A stretch of DNA of 64,000 nt from assembly GCA_021234155.1 (NCBI GenBank), contig JAJEKV010000027.1, positions 9,486,013 through 9,550,012 on the forward strand, in the 5' to 3' direction. The position numbers and the translations under genes were made by a program. Source of the stretch: Isoetes taiwanensis (lineage: Eukaryota; Streptophyta; Lycopodiopsida; Isoetales; Isoetaceae). The notes beneath the pieces are model-generated. The model made no database searches, was not told the origin of the DNA, and saw only the letters and a program-made list of their open reading frames with translations. Position 1 is the first letter of the stretch, and every line of letters begins with the position of its first letter. Below, in pieces: positions 36,078 through 47,295 of this stretch.

Positions 36078-37720
36078 ACCTTGAGCTACGGCAAAAAAAG
36101 TTATATGTTTCCTTTACTAAATCCTCAATCTTGTCAATAATCTTATAGGGTAGGTTCATCCTGTGCGCCATGCAATGAATAGCTAGTGCATAAGGTGCAT
36201 ACATTGTTTGAAGTTTTACACTTAGGCCATTATGTCAACCTTGTATGATGGTGCAGCCATCTAACCCTATGCAAGCAAGCAAGCTTCTTTGCAATCTCAA
36301 TTGTGGGCAAACCCATCGTTATGGTCAAACAATGTTGAAGTATAAGATATATTTTTTTGTTGAAGGACGTCAGACATTATTTTAATCAAAGAATCAAATA
36401 CTAGTATAAGTGCAAAGACAGGAATAAAATCTCAGCGGATAAGCAGAGACCCATCGAATGAAGCAACCTGCCTAAGCATAAGAGCGCATATCCAAATACT
36501 CCTCAAAGATTAATCGTCTCTTATGAAGAGCAAGTGAAGAACATTGGCACGACTTAGCAATGTGATCTTGAGCTTCTTGGAGAACATGATTATCTGCCAC
36601 ATCCAAATCTTTACGGATTAATAGTCTTCGTCTTTTTCAGATAGTTCAAAACAACCACCCTGTTGCAAGATGAAAAGCCTGGCTTTGTAACTCCGTCCAA
36701 GTACTTGGATAAATTGTCAAGAGCACTTGTTGACTTGTTAAGGAAGCTTGAAAAAAAAGAGAACAACCAACCCCATACCTATCTGAGGTGATCACACATA
36801 AAAAAGCAGTGTTCATGCATATTGGACACTAATCTGATATTTTAAGGTTAAACTTGTGGAAAAGCACGTTAATATGAAGACATCAATGAAGAATCTGCCA
36901 CTAAAGAACTGCCACCTTAGGATGAAGTAGTTTATCCCGTGCCCAAGACCACATCTGCTGCCATTGAGGAGGAAGGAGTTGAAAGGGCCACTTATTAGGA
37001 GGAAGAATATCAGTATCAAACTATAAGATATATGGTTTCTGTGGTTGCGTTTCTTTCCAAGCATGTCATCCCAACGCAGTGTGCATGCCTAACATAACAT
37101 TTTACATAATACACCGTCATGTATAGGTATGAAGAATTATCCTTTGATGTTGCTTCATCTAAGGAGATGGCAAAAAAATCACATTTATGTAAATCCTCAC
37201 ATAGATCTTCCTTCAATACGCCATCAATACACTTTGCAAATTTTGAACCACTTTGTTTGGACCAGTGTGAGTTAGGAAAGTTTGAAAATGCTGCAATTCA
37301 AGGTCCTTTTGCTTCGAATAAGCTGTCGTAACTCTGAAACACGGCCTCCAATTGCACAATCTTTCCTTGTAAATACTTATCCACAAGTTTTTGCAATAAA
37401 GATCTAATTGGAGAGTCTTTTAGAGTATTCAGTCGTCTCCAACTCCTCCTTATATCCCTGTACATATTGTAAACGTTCATCCTTGGACTTCCATCGTTGC
37501 ACATTAGTGTCTTTCCTATCAATCATCTTTATGTCATAAACTTTACATGTGTGTTTCTCTATAGTATCCAATTTTAGTTGCAAGTCTACATTATAACCTT
37601 GCTTTCATGGACATGCTCTACAACGTGCTCTCTTTGCTTTTAATGGAAATCCATGTTCATTGCTTTCAATCAAGGGCTGAATCTCCTTGTCCAATCATCT
37701 TGAAAATCTTTTCCACTAAT
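36078..37720 (-). pseudogene. hAT-type (KIAA1586-like) transposase remnant, interrupted by a LINE
   Basis: Reading the minus strand from 37,720: a WTRRF-type start with a lysine-rich N-terminal part, then KHTCKVYDIKMIDRK and NVQRWKSKDERL (37.45-37.55 kb), then KEDLCEDLHKCDFFAISLDE followed by ATSKDNSSYLYMTVYYVK (37.1-37.2 kb), the DDE-fold start with the first catalytic Asp in SLDEAT. After ERNATTETIYLI the frame is cut by a LINE (36,353-37,021). It resumes left of it with CLTITMGLPTIEIAKKLACI, GLDGCTIIQG (second Asp), LQTMYAPYALAIHCMAHRMN and KIIDKIEDL (36.1-36.33 kb). There are several frameshifts. This is the N-terminal and central part of the same transposase family whose C-terminus lies at 27.6-28.1 kb, but nothing shows the two are one copy. 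Confidence 0.75.
36353..37021 (-). mobile_element. 5'-truncated LINE (669 bp) with 12-bp target-site duplication
   Basis: The element is bracketed by TATAAGATATAT at 36,341-36,352 and 37,022-37,033, and removing it with one repeat restores the hAT reading frame (TETIYLI to LQHCLTITM). On the minus strand it contains a broken LINE C-terminal region (zf-RVT-like: WARDKLLHPKVAVL, then a CPIC zinc-finger start) and the 3' end shared with 35,935-36,074, ending in a short A-run directly against the target-site duplication. This is a textbook target-primed LINE insertion. Confidence 0.85.
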
Positions 37721-38011
37721 CCATTAGTTGAATTTCTCAGATTACCTTTTTCGTTTAATGTCAAAACTATTTGTAGCATTATTTGGAAGCTTACAGCCTG
37801 ATCCATTAGCATTTGCATCCAAAGTGGCTTCTGCATTATTATTATTTTTTTATTGAAAGCGTATATGTATATTAATTATAACTTATAAGGTAACAAAAAG
37901 TACTTTTTACAGGGAAGTATAACCCTAAAATGTATATAAAAAGAGAAGAAAAATAACTTGGAACACAGTTGTGATATGGAGATCAATGTCTGATATGACT
38001 CATATGCCAGC

Positions 38012-41000
38012 CTAGAAGTGTGATCTGAGGTTAAAGTTGCTGTACATTCTGCCTCTGCCTCTGACCATGACGGTGAGGGTACAGAATACACATACATGCT
38101 TCTGCCATTGCCATATTGAATCGACCTTTACTGTCCTTAGCTTCGCAAAGCAAGCCCCTTCTTGCATCCGGGTTCTGATCGCAGCAACAATTGCATAAAC
38201 ATGGCTCTTCATGGCTGTATAGATCTGGAGGTCCGAATACTTTGATCCATTGCTGGTTGACGACAGGATCGATCTTCTTCCACTTGAGCTTACGCACCAG
38301 CATAAAGATAATTCCTGAAATATCAACAAGAGAATTATGAGAACCATGATAGGCTTTATGTGGCGGCGATAATCCATTTAATATCATATTCAATTTGCTT
38401 GATAACAGCTTCCGGATGAGTGATATCACAGTTAAAGATGAAATTGTTCCTGCCTTTCCATATCCTCCACAAAACAATATACAACCTCCAATCATTGGGA
38501 TTGTTGGGCCAGAAGAAGTCCAGCGAATCGAGAGCATTAAGGTCATAACCAAACAATGTGGAGGCAAGCTCAAGGACCCACTCAGACCAGGTGCATGACC
38601 GGAAAAGGTGCTCCTCGTCTTCCCTGTGGCTGAGACATCTAGGACAAACATCGAAGTCTGCCATATGGATCCTGTGCCTTTTGTAGTTGGTAGCCAAAGC
38701 CTTATGCCATAGCTGCCATATAAAGGACTTCACTTTGGGAGGGATGGGGCTGGACCACATAAATTTCAGATTCCTGATGCACCTATCTTCCCTGATCAGC
38801 CATTTGCTGTGCAAAGAAATCTTCTGGTTCCTCATTAGATACTTATAAGCTGCCTTAACTGTAAATCCTGCAGAGCCATTATGGTTCCAATTGAGATTCT
38901 CTTCTGACCAGTTGCTCCGGGTTAGCACCAAGCAGATATTGTTATACAACAGTTCTGTGTTTTCACCTTCATCAACCACCACCGAATTCCTAAAAGGAAT
39001 AATTCCATGCTCATCAAATAGATCAATATAATGAAGTCCTTTACTGTTCCAGAGCTTAGCCTGTTTTGGAAAGTGGCAGGCTAAACAGAGAGAAGAGTCA
39101 TTAGTAAGGAGACCCGGATTCCAGAAAATTGATTGGTCCATGGAGAGCCCCTCCTTCCATGTAAACATACCTTTAACCATATTCCAGGCTCTAATCCATT
39201 TCTTGATTAAACCAGGGATGGAATTGGGAACAGAGAAGGGGAAGTAAATAGAGTGGGGGAGGTTAAGATTAAGCTTCCTCCAACCATAAGAGAGGCATTT
39301 ACTTAAATAATGCCTGATGATAATCGAAATCGGATGGTTGATGCTATTGTAAGCTGCCTTATAGAAATATTTGGCTGCAAGGGCTATCCCCTGTTTCTCA
39401 ATATTGATGACCCCCAGCCCTCCAATGCTCTTGCTCTTACAACATTCCTCCATAGCTACCGGGGTCCAACATCTCTTGTTCTGGCCGCAAGAAATGAATC
39501 TGCCTATGATGCTCTGGAGCTTGGAAGAGACCTTCTTCGGGGCTAAGATAACAGAGGACTGGTAAATATGAGATGAGGAAATGACAAAGCTAGCTATAAT
39601 GGCCCTGCCCTGCTTAGATATATATTTGGAGTTTAAACTGTCCACCTTTTTCTGGAACTTTTCTATAATGTCCGACCAAATATCAGATGGGCTCCCTTTA
39701 AGAACTAGGGGAATTCCTAATATTTTAGAAGAGCTGGTGGGGAGAATATACTTACAGCCCATGAGAGCAGCTGTTTGCTCTCCTTTTACCTGATCTCTGG
39801 CTACTACCGTAGATTTAATCGGGTTGATTTTGCAGCCCGAGGCTACTCCAAATTCCTCCAGAATTGTTTGAGTGTTGGAAAGAGATCTGTTGTCCATTCA
39901 GTAATTGATCCATTACCCCATTTTCTGGGAGGGTTAGACCTTGGATCATGTTAGTTCTTTTGGCTTCTTCTAGCTTGTTATGAAGGGCCTCCATTATAAT
40001 AAGAAAAAGGAAGGGAGCTAATGGGCAACCTTGCTTGACACCCCTTTGCAGACGGAAGAAAGGGCCACACTCTCCATTAATAAGAACTGAAGATCTGGAA
40101 TTTGAAAGAATACCTTTAAATAGAAGAATTACCTCATCAGAAAAGCCAAGAGCACTACAACAATTGAACAAGAAGTTCCAACTAACTGTATCAAAGGCCT
40201 TGGTAATATCCAGCTTAATAAGGGCAATATCTTGATTGGAATCTTTAGCCCAATTTAGCCCTAACACTGCAGTCACCACATTGTCTAGAATAAACCTGTC
40301 TTTCAAATAAGCAGCCTGATAATTTTTTCTAAAACAATCTTAAGTCTTCTAGCAATGGTCCCTGAAATAATCTTATAGATAACATTAGTTAGCGAAATAG
40401 CCTGTAATCGAAAGGGTAGCAGGCATATCAGTTTTAGGAATAAGCGTGATCAGACTGATATTGATTCTCGCGTCCAAGCATTTCATATCCCTGAACTCAT
40501 TAGCCAAATTTGTTAAGCAAACTCCAAGAACAGGCCAAGCTTTGATGAAAAATTCAACCGGAAGCCCGTTGGACCCAGGGCTTTTTCCTTTTTCCATATC
40601 CAAGGCTATCTTAAAAAGTTCCTCATTGGAAAAAGGCTTTTCAATATTTAGGTTGTCCTCAATACTTACCTTTGCTTGGAGGTTGATGAAGCCGTCCATG
40701 GTGGCTTGGGGACAATCCTGATTTGTGCCCATGATGCTTGTGAAATGAGCAGCAGCAGCAAGCTTGATTTGGTCCTCATCCGAGATGTCTTCATCTCCTA
40801 CTTTTATTTCAAAAATATGGTTCTTCTTCTGCCTGCCCTTAGCTTTAACAAAGAAGAATTTGGAGCTGCTCCTTTCATCATCTTTGATCTCCCTTATCTT
40901 GGCCTTGAGCCTCCATCCATCAGCTATCCTTATTTCTTCCTTTTCAATGTTTGCTCTAATGTCATCTTTCTATTCTTCAGAGGCATTGGGGAGTTTGTCT

Positions 41001-41941
41001 CTTAGATTTTGAAGGTATGCGAGCTTATTATAATGGACTGCTTTGCCCCATTCCTTTAACCACTTCTTAATTGCTTTGGCTACTATAATCCACCAATGCA
41101 TCCAACCCGACTTTCCAGTTGGTTTGGGGAATTTAGCTAACAGCTCCTGCAATCTGTCCATGAATTCCTCATGCTCAAGGAGGCTAATGTTAAGCTTGAA
41201 GTAAGTTTTCCTTTTCTTGTTAATGGAATTGCACGCCTTGATCCTCAGCTGTTGGGGGTAGTGGTCCGACAGAGTAGATCCTTCCAGATTGTTGACCCAG
41301 CTACTGTCATTCCAGAGATTTTCTGATAGGTAGAATCTATCATGGAGGCAAAGGGTGGGGTCTACCCTTTTATCAGTCCAGTGTATGAATCAGGCCTAGT
41401 CCTTGCTAGATTTAAATTATGGCCTCTAGTAAGATCCATCCAGGCTTCCTTTTCATGCTTCCCGAGGGGTCTATAATTCTTGTTCTTCATAAAACTATTG
41501 GTTACCATGTTCAGATCTCCCCCCAGTATGCATTCATCAAAATCTAGGTTATCAAGACTGCACTTAACCTTTTTCCATACCTCCACTCTTTCTACAGGGC
41601 TATTGTAGGCATAAATGTTAACGAGGGCAAGCTTAATTCTGTGAATGGTGCAAAGAAGAATTTGCCACCTACCATTTCTATCATTAATCATGTACTTGTT
41701 AGAAATATTGAGATTGTTCCTCCAAGCTATTGCTATTCCTGCAGAAGAATCATTAGCAGGAATCGACCAAATACTATAATTAGGAGGGAGGGTTCTACTA
41801 ATAATAGTCTCATGATCCACATTGTGAATTTTATGCTCTTGAAAAAACAAAACATCGGGGTTAAGGGAAGAGAGACATACCTTTAATCTATCCCTTTTAA
41901 TGATACTATTAATTTCCTGGAGGTTCCAGGTAACACAACAT
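38012..41941 (-). pseudogene. LINE ORF2: endonuclease, reverse transcriptase, zf-RVT
   Basis: The endonuclease starts CCVTWNLQEINS at the MITE border and continues in frame 41,850-41,362 with FFQEHK, SAGIAIAW, LVNIYA and GGDLNM. It runs on in broken frames with SDHYP (about 41,260). The reverse transcriptase region has GKSPGSNGLPVEFF (40.57 kb), then frame 40,306-39,815 with ALIKLDITKAFDTVSWNFLF (first catalytic Asp) and RGVKQGCPLAPFLF. The expected YADD or FADD block should follow GVMDQ at about 39,905, but the sequence jumps straight to RSLSNTQTILEEFGVASG in another frame, so the catalytic aspartate pair is deleted. The open frame 39,897-38,356 (513 residues) covers the thumb, connection and zf-RVT zinc finger (CPRCLSHREDEEHLFRSCTW). 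Stops and the active-site deletion make it dead. Confidence 0.85.
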
Positions 41942-42182
41942 CAAGGGGGGTTCACAGTTTTGGGCGTATAACCCATCTGCATACAAGGGGGTTTTTTGGA
42001 CCCATTTTCGTACATATACGGTCGGCAGGGGGTCCTTTTTCTGGTATTTTTTGCACTATCCTAGGTAATTTTTATTCGAAAGGGGTCAAAATTTGCTTTT
42101 AAAGATCCGTATATAGGGGGTTTTTTGCCACCCCATGCACGCAGATGGCATATCCCCCTTATACATGAGTGAATCCCCCTTG
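41942..42182. mobile_element. 241-bp hAT-like MITE inserted in the LINE
   Basis: Terminal inverted repeats CAAGGGGGGTTCAC at the left and GTGAATCCCCCTTG at the right (13 of 14 matching). Weaker inverted similarity extends inward (CCATCTGCATAC versus the complement of CACGCAGATGG). Directly flanking is an 8-bp target-site duplication CACAACAT at 41,934-41,941 and 42,183-42,190. Eight-base duplications are typical of hAT elements. There is no coding capacity. It interrupts LINE ORF2 a dozen codons after its start, so it is younger than the LINE. Confidence 0.9.
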
Positions 42183-42196
42183 CACAACATATATCC

Positions 42197-42646
42197 TTAT
42201 CCATTAATACCTGTATTACCACAAGCCATCCCAGCTTGAATGGTCTGCTTTCTCGGACTTGATCTGCGTGGGCCAAAATAAATCTTCTTTTTACCTCTGC
42301 CCTTCTTACTCTCAACTATATTCCATCCTCTGTCCTCCATAGCCAGAGTATCTTCAATTCTTTCCTGGGGATCTGGCTCATCCTCTTGCTGATAGGATTC
42401 AATATTCTTGGGTAGGGTGAAGATGAAGTCACCTGAATCAATCTTAACAGAAAGATTGATGTTTTTGATTAGGACCACCAGATTATCATGGATCTCAACT
42501 CTTGAATTATAATCATATTTTTCCAAACCAGATAGGACAATCTCATTAGTATGGTGGTGCCCCGTTCTCCCTGTTAGCCACTTCATCCTTATTGTTTGTA
42601 GCTTTAGGTTGCCATACCTGTTTCTGCTTATTTTGTTGTGGGGCAA
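42197..42646 (-). pseudogene. LINE ORF1 C-terminal part
   Basis: Frame of 149 residues ending GMACGNTGING and stop TAA (complement of 42,197-42,199). It lies immediately upstream of ORF2, whose likely ATG (complement of 42,202-42,204) overlaps the ORF1 stop by 8 bases (ATGGATAA). The tail is rich in lysine and arginine (ESKKGRGKKKIYFGPRRSSP), as in nucleic-acid-binding ORF1 proteins. The N-terminal half cannot be read beyond 42,646. Confidence 0.55.
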
Positions 42647-43109
42647 CAGATGTTTTCTGGACAGATCATTTGGAATAGCTGATGCTTAAATCCAAATATT
42701 CAGTTATAACACCTGGACCCCAAATAAAATTGTGTGCTATAGATGTTGGCAAATGTAGCTGCCAAGAGTTTATTGCCGGGATTAAAAAACCCCGTCCTTT
42801 CGCGTTTTTGAGGAAAAACCCTAGCGATAAAATCTCGGCAAGGACTTGGACAACGCAAGGCTGCTAAACGTTCCCACAAAAAAACTCATGCTCCACAGAG
42901 AATACCGAAGTCGCGCATCACCCCTAGACATGCACATCACCAACAAAAAACCAATAGAGAAAGAACCTCGAAAAGCGAGGAGCTGGTCACGCGTGCCACA
43001 CGACAAAAAGAAACTTTTATACCTCGAAGGAGCGAGGGGCTGGTCCCACATGCCACGCGACAAAAAACAACATTTATAATAATATACACATGAAAGGAGG
43101 GTGGGTGAA

Positions 43110-43640
43110 CTGCTGAGAGAGGAGAAAACACCGATGAGAAGTCGATGAAGAACCTACAAGAAATAGCGATCCCCAAACGAACTAGAGCACCAGAAAATGC
43201 ATGCATGCATGGGAGAGATGCATGCTCGCCCATTCGAGAATACTGATCCGATGGCTCGAATCGATGGCATTCTCGAATAAAGGCTCCCATAAAAATAGAC
43301 AAAAGCTCCCGACAAAAAGAAAACTATCTTATCAAAACAGGATCGAGGTCGAAGGTTGAAAGATGGCAAAAAAAGGGACAAGATCGAGGAAGAACATGTC
43401 ACAACATGGAAAGAGATGCCAAATTGGCAAACCAAGCAGGGAGAAGCCCCTCCCCTGCCTGGTACCAAAGAAAGAGAGTCAAGGAACTGCTGAGAGAGGA
43501 GAAAACGCCGATGAGAATTCGATGAAGAACCTGCAAGAAATAGCGATCCCCAAATGAACCAGAGCCTCAGAAAATGCATGCATTGCATGCATGCATGGGA
43601 GAGATGCATGCTCGCCGATTCGAGAATACTGATCCGGTGG
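43110..43640 (+). repeat. Tandem part of block A, period about 375 bp
   Basis: GAACTGCTGAGAGAGGAGAA to ATTCGAGAATACTGATCC occurs at 43,110-43,250 and again at 43,484-43,635. The module contains the alternating ATGCATGCATGCATG run and ends at the conserved GATCC-GATGG-CTCGAATCGATGG junction. The same module occurs once in A2 (53,190-53,350) and once in A3 (63,220-63,390). Confidence 0.8.
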
Positions 43641-44643
43641 CTCGAATCGATGGCATTAAGTGTAATGTTTAGTTAATCTTTTTCGATCAATGATGACGAC
43701 ACCGGGGACATTCTTCTAGGTCTTGTTCCCAGGTTGTATGTCCATGCTAATATCCTTCACATCGTCCGCACCCAGTACCACCTATGTTGGAGGGATATCG
43801 GGTTTGGGACATGATAGAACCATTAAGCCCAATTACTATTTCTCAACACAATAGATACAATGGATTTAGTACTAATTCATCCTGGAAGAATCCTTTCAAG
43901 CACCATTACAGTTATCATGTTGACCGATGGTGATACTCTTGGAAACTTCTACATCTAAGGCCTTATCAAATATATATAGTATGTGCTTGCATGAAAGGTA
44001 GATGTTCTTCATTCTGACCTTTAAATCTAAACAAGTACAACATGGCTCTCTCTTTATAGGAACTATATATAGATTTGAATTTCTATTGATGACATATCCC
44101 AGATGCACTTTAGGATTGTAGATCTTCTCTTCTACACATTGCACCTCCATGTTCCTAGTAGGTTTGAGTCTTACTTCAGGCTCTTGGTCATTTTTTTTCT
44201 CATGTTAACTACTTTTCCAACACGAGTAACTTTGATCTTGCTATTATTTTCAGACTTGGTGTAGGAGCCAATTGCATATGCATTTGCTAGCAATGTGTTT
44301 TATAACATGTTGATCCTTTGTCCAGTGAAAATCAACTCCAAACTATCAATTTCTCTGCTAATAATTTGATTCCTCTTGCAACTTGCCATTTCGTTGGTCT
44401 AGCTAGTAGACAATGAAGCATCTTGTTTGGAAACCAAGTTCACTCTAGCTTACTTCCAGAAAACTACATGAACAAGAATGTCCTGTCTTGGCTGAACTGT
44501 CGAATGTAAAAGTAAACATGGTGCAGTTATTGACATGTTCACCTCCTGCTTGTAGTCATACACATTTGCTAATAAAAATAAATCACTTACCATTGGATTG
44601 GTTCCTGAGGTTCTATTGACATTTCTTACATGCTTGCCTGGCC
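43263..44643. repeat. Segmental duplication block A, copy 1
   Basis: Shared with A2 (52,970-54,299 plus 59,921-59,994) and A3 (63,037-64,000, cut by the window). Landmarks: AAAAGCTCCCGACAAAAAGA, TAAGTGTAATGTTTAGTTAA, TAGATACAATGG, GCATATGCATTTGCTAGCAA. It carries a decayed minus-strand coding remnant. It is the uninterrupted reference that shows where the 5.6 kb LINE entered A2 (empty site at about 44,570). Confidence 0.85.
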
Positions 44644-44851
44644 TGTGCATCCCAGACTCTAAAGTGAAGTCAATTGTATCAATGGTCTTCCGACGTTTGT
44701 ACACAATTAAAAGTTTTTCTTCGTGGCCACTACTACAGTCTCTAAAACCAGTAAGTTCACCCTCCAAGTTAATGAATTCAACATCTTTTACCTTAAAACC
44801 ACTTGACTTCCTGTATGTAGTATTTCTAACATCTGTGCAAATCTTGACCAT
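43896..44851 (-). pseudogene. Unrecognised minus-strand gene remnant in block A
   Basis: Two protein-like frames. Frame 44,851-44,450 has MVKICTDVRNTTYRKSSGFK, VEFINLEGELTGFRDCSS and KRRKTIDTIDFTLESGMHRP. Further along, frame 44,150-43,896 has KIYNPKVHLGYVINRNSNLY and IKREPCCTCLDLKVRMKNIY and ends TIGQHDNCNGA. The second part recurs in copy 3, where a longer frame (63,982-63,644) is open with small internal deletions, and in broken form in copy 2 (53.6-53.8 kb). The conservation suggests a former coding exon carried by the duplication. I do not recognise the family. Confidence 0.4.
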
Positions 44852-44859
44852 GTTCTTAG

Positions 44860-46500
44860 CTAATTAGAATCCAAGTATGACTTACACTTTGCACTTGGCA
44901 AAACTAGCTCGGTAAGGTCAAAGAGCGAAGCATCACACAAGGACATCTTGGATTTCATTCCCATGCTCCTAGCCAACTACCATGCTTATAGTCAAGTAGA
45001 TCAGTGTTTATAGTCATTCCAAGATGTGAACGACATCTTGGAATGACTGCTTGGCACAATATAATTAGCCTATCCACTAACCCTATGATGTCATCAGGAT
45101 AACCAAGTGCAAAAAACTTGGATGTCTTTTTCCAAGGCTTTGCCTTTCCTCCAATTTAATATTTCTTCAAAGATAGTCTCGATTTCATCTCGTGTACTAC
45201 ATTGGGATCATTTTTTGCACAACCTTTTGTCTTCTTCTCTCTACTCAATATACCTATCCGTATGCCGCTGCATGCACTGCTCGAAGTGAAAATGACAAGA
45301 TCTCTCCTTATCTTCTATAGTCTAGCCTATAGAAAAGACATGGCCTATTGCTCGCCAATTCGCATGTGCCTCATCGGCCATGAGGCACCACAAAATTCTG
45401 CTTCCTTTTAGCCCTTCCTTGTCATAGCTCTATTTAGTTTCTTGTTTTCATGTGGCAAATATTGTGAAGTCCAAATATTGTTCAAACAATATCTTATTTT
45501 CATGTGGGAAATGATTATTTAATATCTTGTTTTCATGTTGCAAATACTGTGAATGGACTAATTGTCTTTTCAATGCTAATGCGACGTGTGACGTCTTGAA
45601 CCATAGACTTGCTAAATTATTCCTTCTAACACTTGAAGTCATAGGTGCTCATGCAATCTTTACCTAAATTCCCTAACCGAGAAACTAACTAACAACTAGC
45701 AAAGGAACCTATTACATGAATCTACATCAATATAACCTGAGCTTAGGATTCAATAACGGTAATTCTAGTCAATAATGATGGTCTTGCTAATCAGCATAAT
45801 TTTTGGAGATCTTTATGTTATTTTCTTTAGTCCTAGACTATAATAATTTTGAAATAACTATGGCAAGATGGAACAGAGGCTGAAAAATGATCCATTGACT
45901 CAAAAGGAATGCCAGGACCTAAATCAACGTAGGAACACAACTTCTTGTATATATTGGCCACAATGTGAGACAACACAAACTATGCAAAAGGCCAGAACTT
46001 GGGACTTCTCTCTAGTGGCTAGCCACTTGGACTCAAAAGTGCCATTTAAATAATACACGAACAACTCTAGTCTCAAGGTCTCCTAACTAGTATAGAAGTG
46101 CAAAAACGAAATTTTGACCAGCTTCAGATTTTGCCCTGTTTCAGCAGGTTTTTAAACAGCGAAATTCTCTGTCAACGTAGTGTCAGGGTTTTTGGGCGGC
46201 GCCGCCTCCTCACTGCGGAGCGTGAAAAATGCATCAGCCAGAATCCATTAGACAAGGTCGAATCGATGCTTTTTTGCCTATTTTTCCATAGGGCTAGCCC
46301 CCATCCATAAGAACTGGCATAAACAAGGGCATACAGGGAACCGGAGGCCATAGCCAGGCTTGTTTTGTGCATCTGGCTGCATAGACAAGGCCTGAATCGA
46401 AAGGGAAAATCAGTGACGAAATTCAAGAAACAAAATTGAAGGCCAGAAACTGCTATAGATATGAAGATCTGCTCACGAACGGGCTAAATCTGAAGCTGGT
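44860..46500. other. No recognisable gene (1.6 kb)
   Basis: AT-rich, with short frames only. An Asn/Lys/His-poor stretch at 45.4-45.6 kb repeats CTTGTTTTCATGTGGCAAAT or TTATTTTCATGTGGGAAAT three times at roughly 50-bp spacing (45,440, 45,490, 45,525). Nothing else is evident. Confidence 0.5.
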
Positions 46501-46513
46501 CAAAATTTCGTCA

Positions 46514-46664
46514 AGGAATTTTAAGGGATTGAAAATTTTGGAGAAATTTTCTGGCGGCCTCCAGGCTCGCAAGCGGCGCAGCGCGCGGCCCACCCGCTCG
46601 CCTGGCGGCTGCCAGAAAATTTCACCACGAGATTTTCAGTTCCTTAAAATTACCTCTTCCAAAA
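46514..46664. repeat. Inverted repeat (foldback) of about 60-bp arms with GC-rich loop
   Basis: GAATTTTAAGGGATTGAAAA, then AAATTTTCTGGCGGCCTCCA and GGCTCGC on the left is matched by the complement of the right arm (GCTCGCCTGGCGGCTGCCAG, AAAATTTCACC, GATTTTCAGTTCCTTAAAAT). The loop is GC-rich. It looks like a palindromic MITE or foldback element; no clear target-site duplication was found. Confidence 0.75.
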
Positions 46665-47054
46665 AAAAATTAGACCTCTCTTAGAGCCCTTTAGCTCCAT
46701 TAGTGTATTAGTGTATGGCCGAAGGAAAGAAAGCACCCGGCGCCTTTCTCAACTGCAGAAGAAGAGGCAGTCTGCAAGAGATAGATATCATGCTGCATCT
46801 AAACGGAAGAAGGAGGCACGGATTCGTGTGGGCTCTAATTATCTTTGTCGGCCATTTTTTTAAATATCGGCCCCGTTGATCCGATTTCTTCATCCTTTTT
46901 TGATCCGTTTTGGATTCTTTCTTCTGTGGGTTCTACTATAGAATGAGCCGCCACATATATTGCCTGGCATTCCACAAATGCCATCACTGGATCTTCCCCC
47001 TTACAAAGGAAGAATCAAGGGCGCCGGATCTGTGCAAAGATCCAAGCATTTCTG

Positions 47055-47295
47055 GTTCTTGGAGCAAATGGCTCTGGTATTTTGCGGTTCTTGGAGCATT
47101 TCTGGTTCTGGTATTTTTCTGGTTCTGGTATTTTGGCCCATTCCCATTGCTGGAAAAACATGGTTCAAAACAGGGTATGCCGGAACAGAGGTATGGAATA
47201 AAGCAGGAATGATATAGAACAGGGTATGCCGGAATAGAGCTTGAAACAGCGCTATGCCGGAACAGATTTTGCGACAGCGCTATGCCGGAACTGGA
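47055..47295 (+). repeat. Short irregular tandem repeats (TTCTGGTTCTGG... and ATGCCGGAACAG...)
   Basis: Left part: repeats of GGTATTTTTCTGGTTCT and TTCTTGGAGCA. Right part: (A)CAGGGTATGCCGGAA or CAGCGCTATGCCGGAAC four times (47,172, 47,219, 47,250, 47,276) separated by short spacers. The frames here are repeat-driven and not counted as genes. Confidence 0.7.

Larger units (their letters stand above)
37835..42646 (-). mobile_element. LINE (L1-like) element, minus strand, inactivated
   Basis: Element order on the minus strand: ORF1 C-terminal part (42,646-42,197), ORF2 endonuclease (from 42,204, interrupted by a MITE at 41,942-42,182), reverse transcriptase (40.7-39.8 kb), connection and zinc-finger C-terminus (to 38.0 kb), and an A-rich 3' end (complement of TTATTATTATTTTTTTATTG, 37,836-37,855). 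The 5' end is not defined. Next to it, to the left, is the hAT remnant. Many stops and shifts make it inactive. Confidence 0.8.

Noticed and set aside
42821-43609. Open frames of 121-151 codons on minus strand in block A
   Set aside because: The equivalent frames in copies 2 and 3 differ in phase and length; driven by repeat composition rather than coding conservation.
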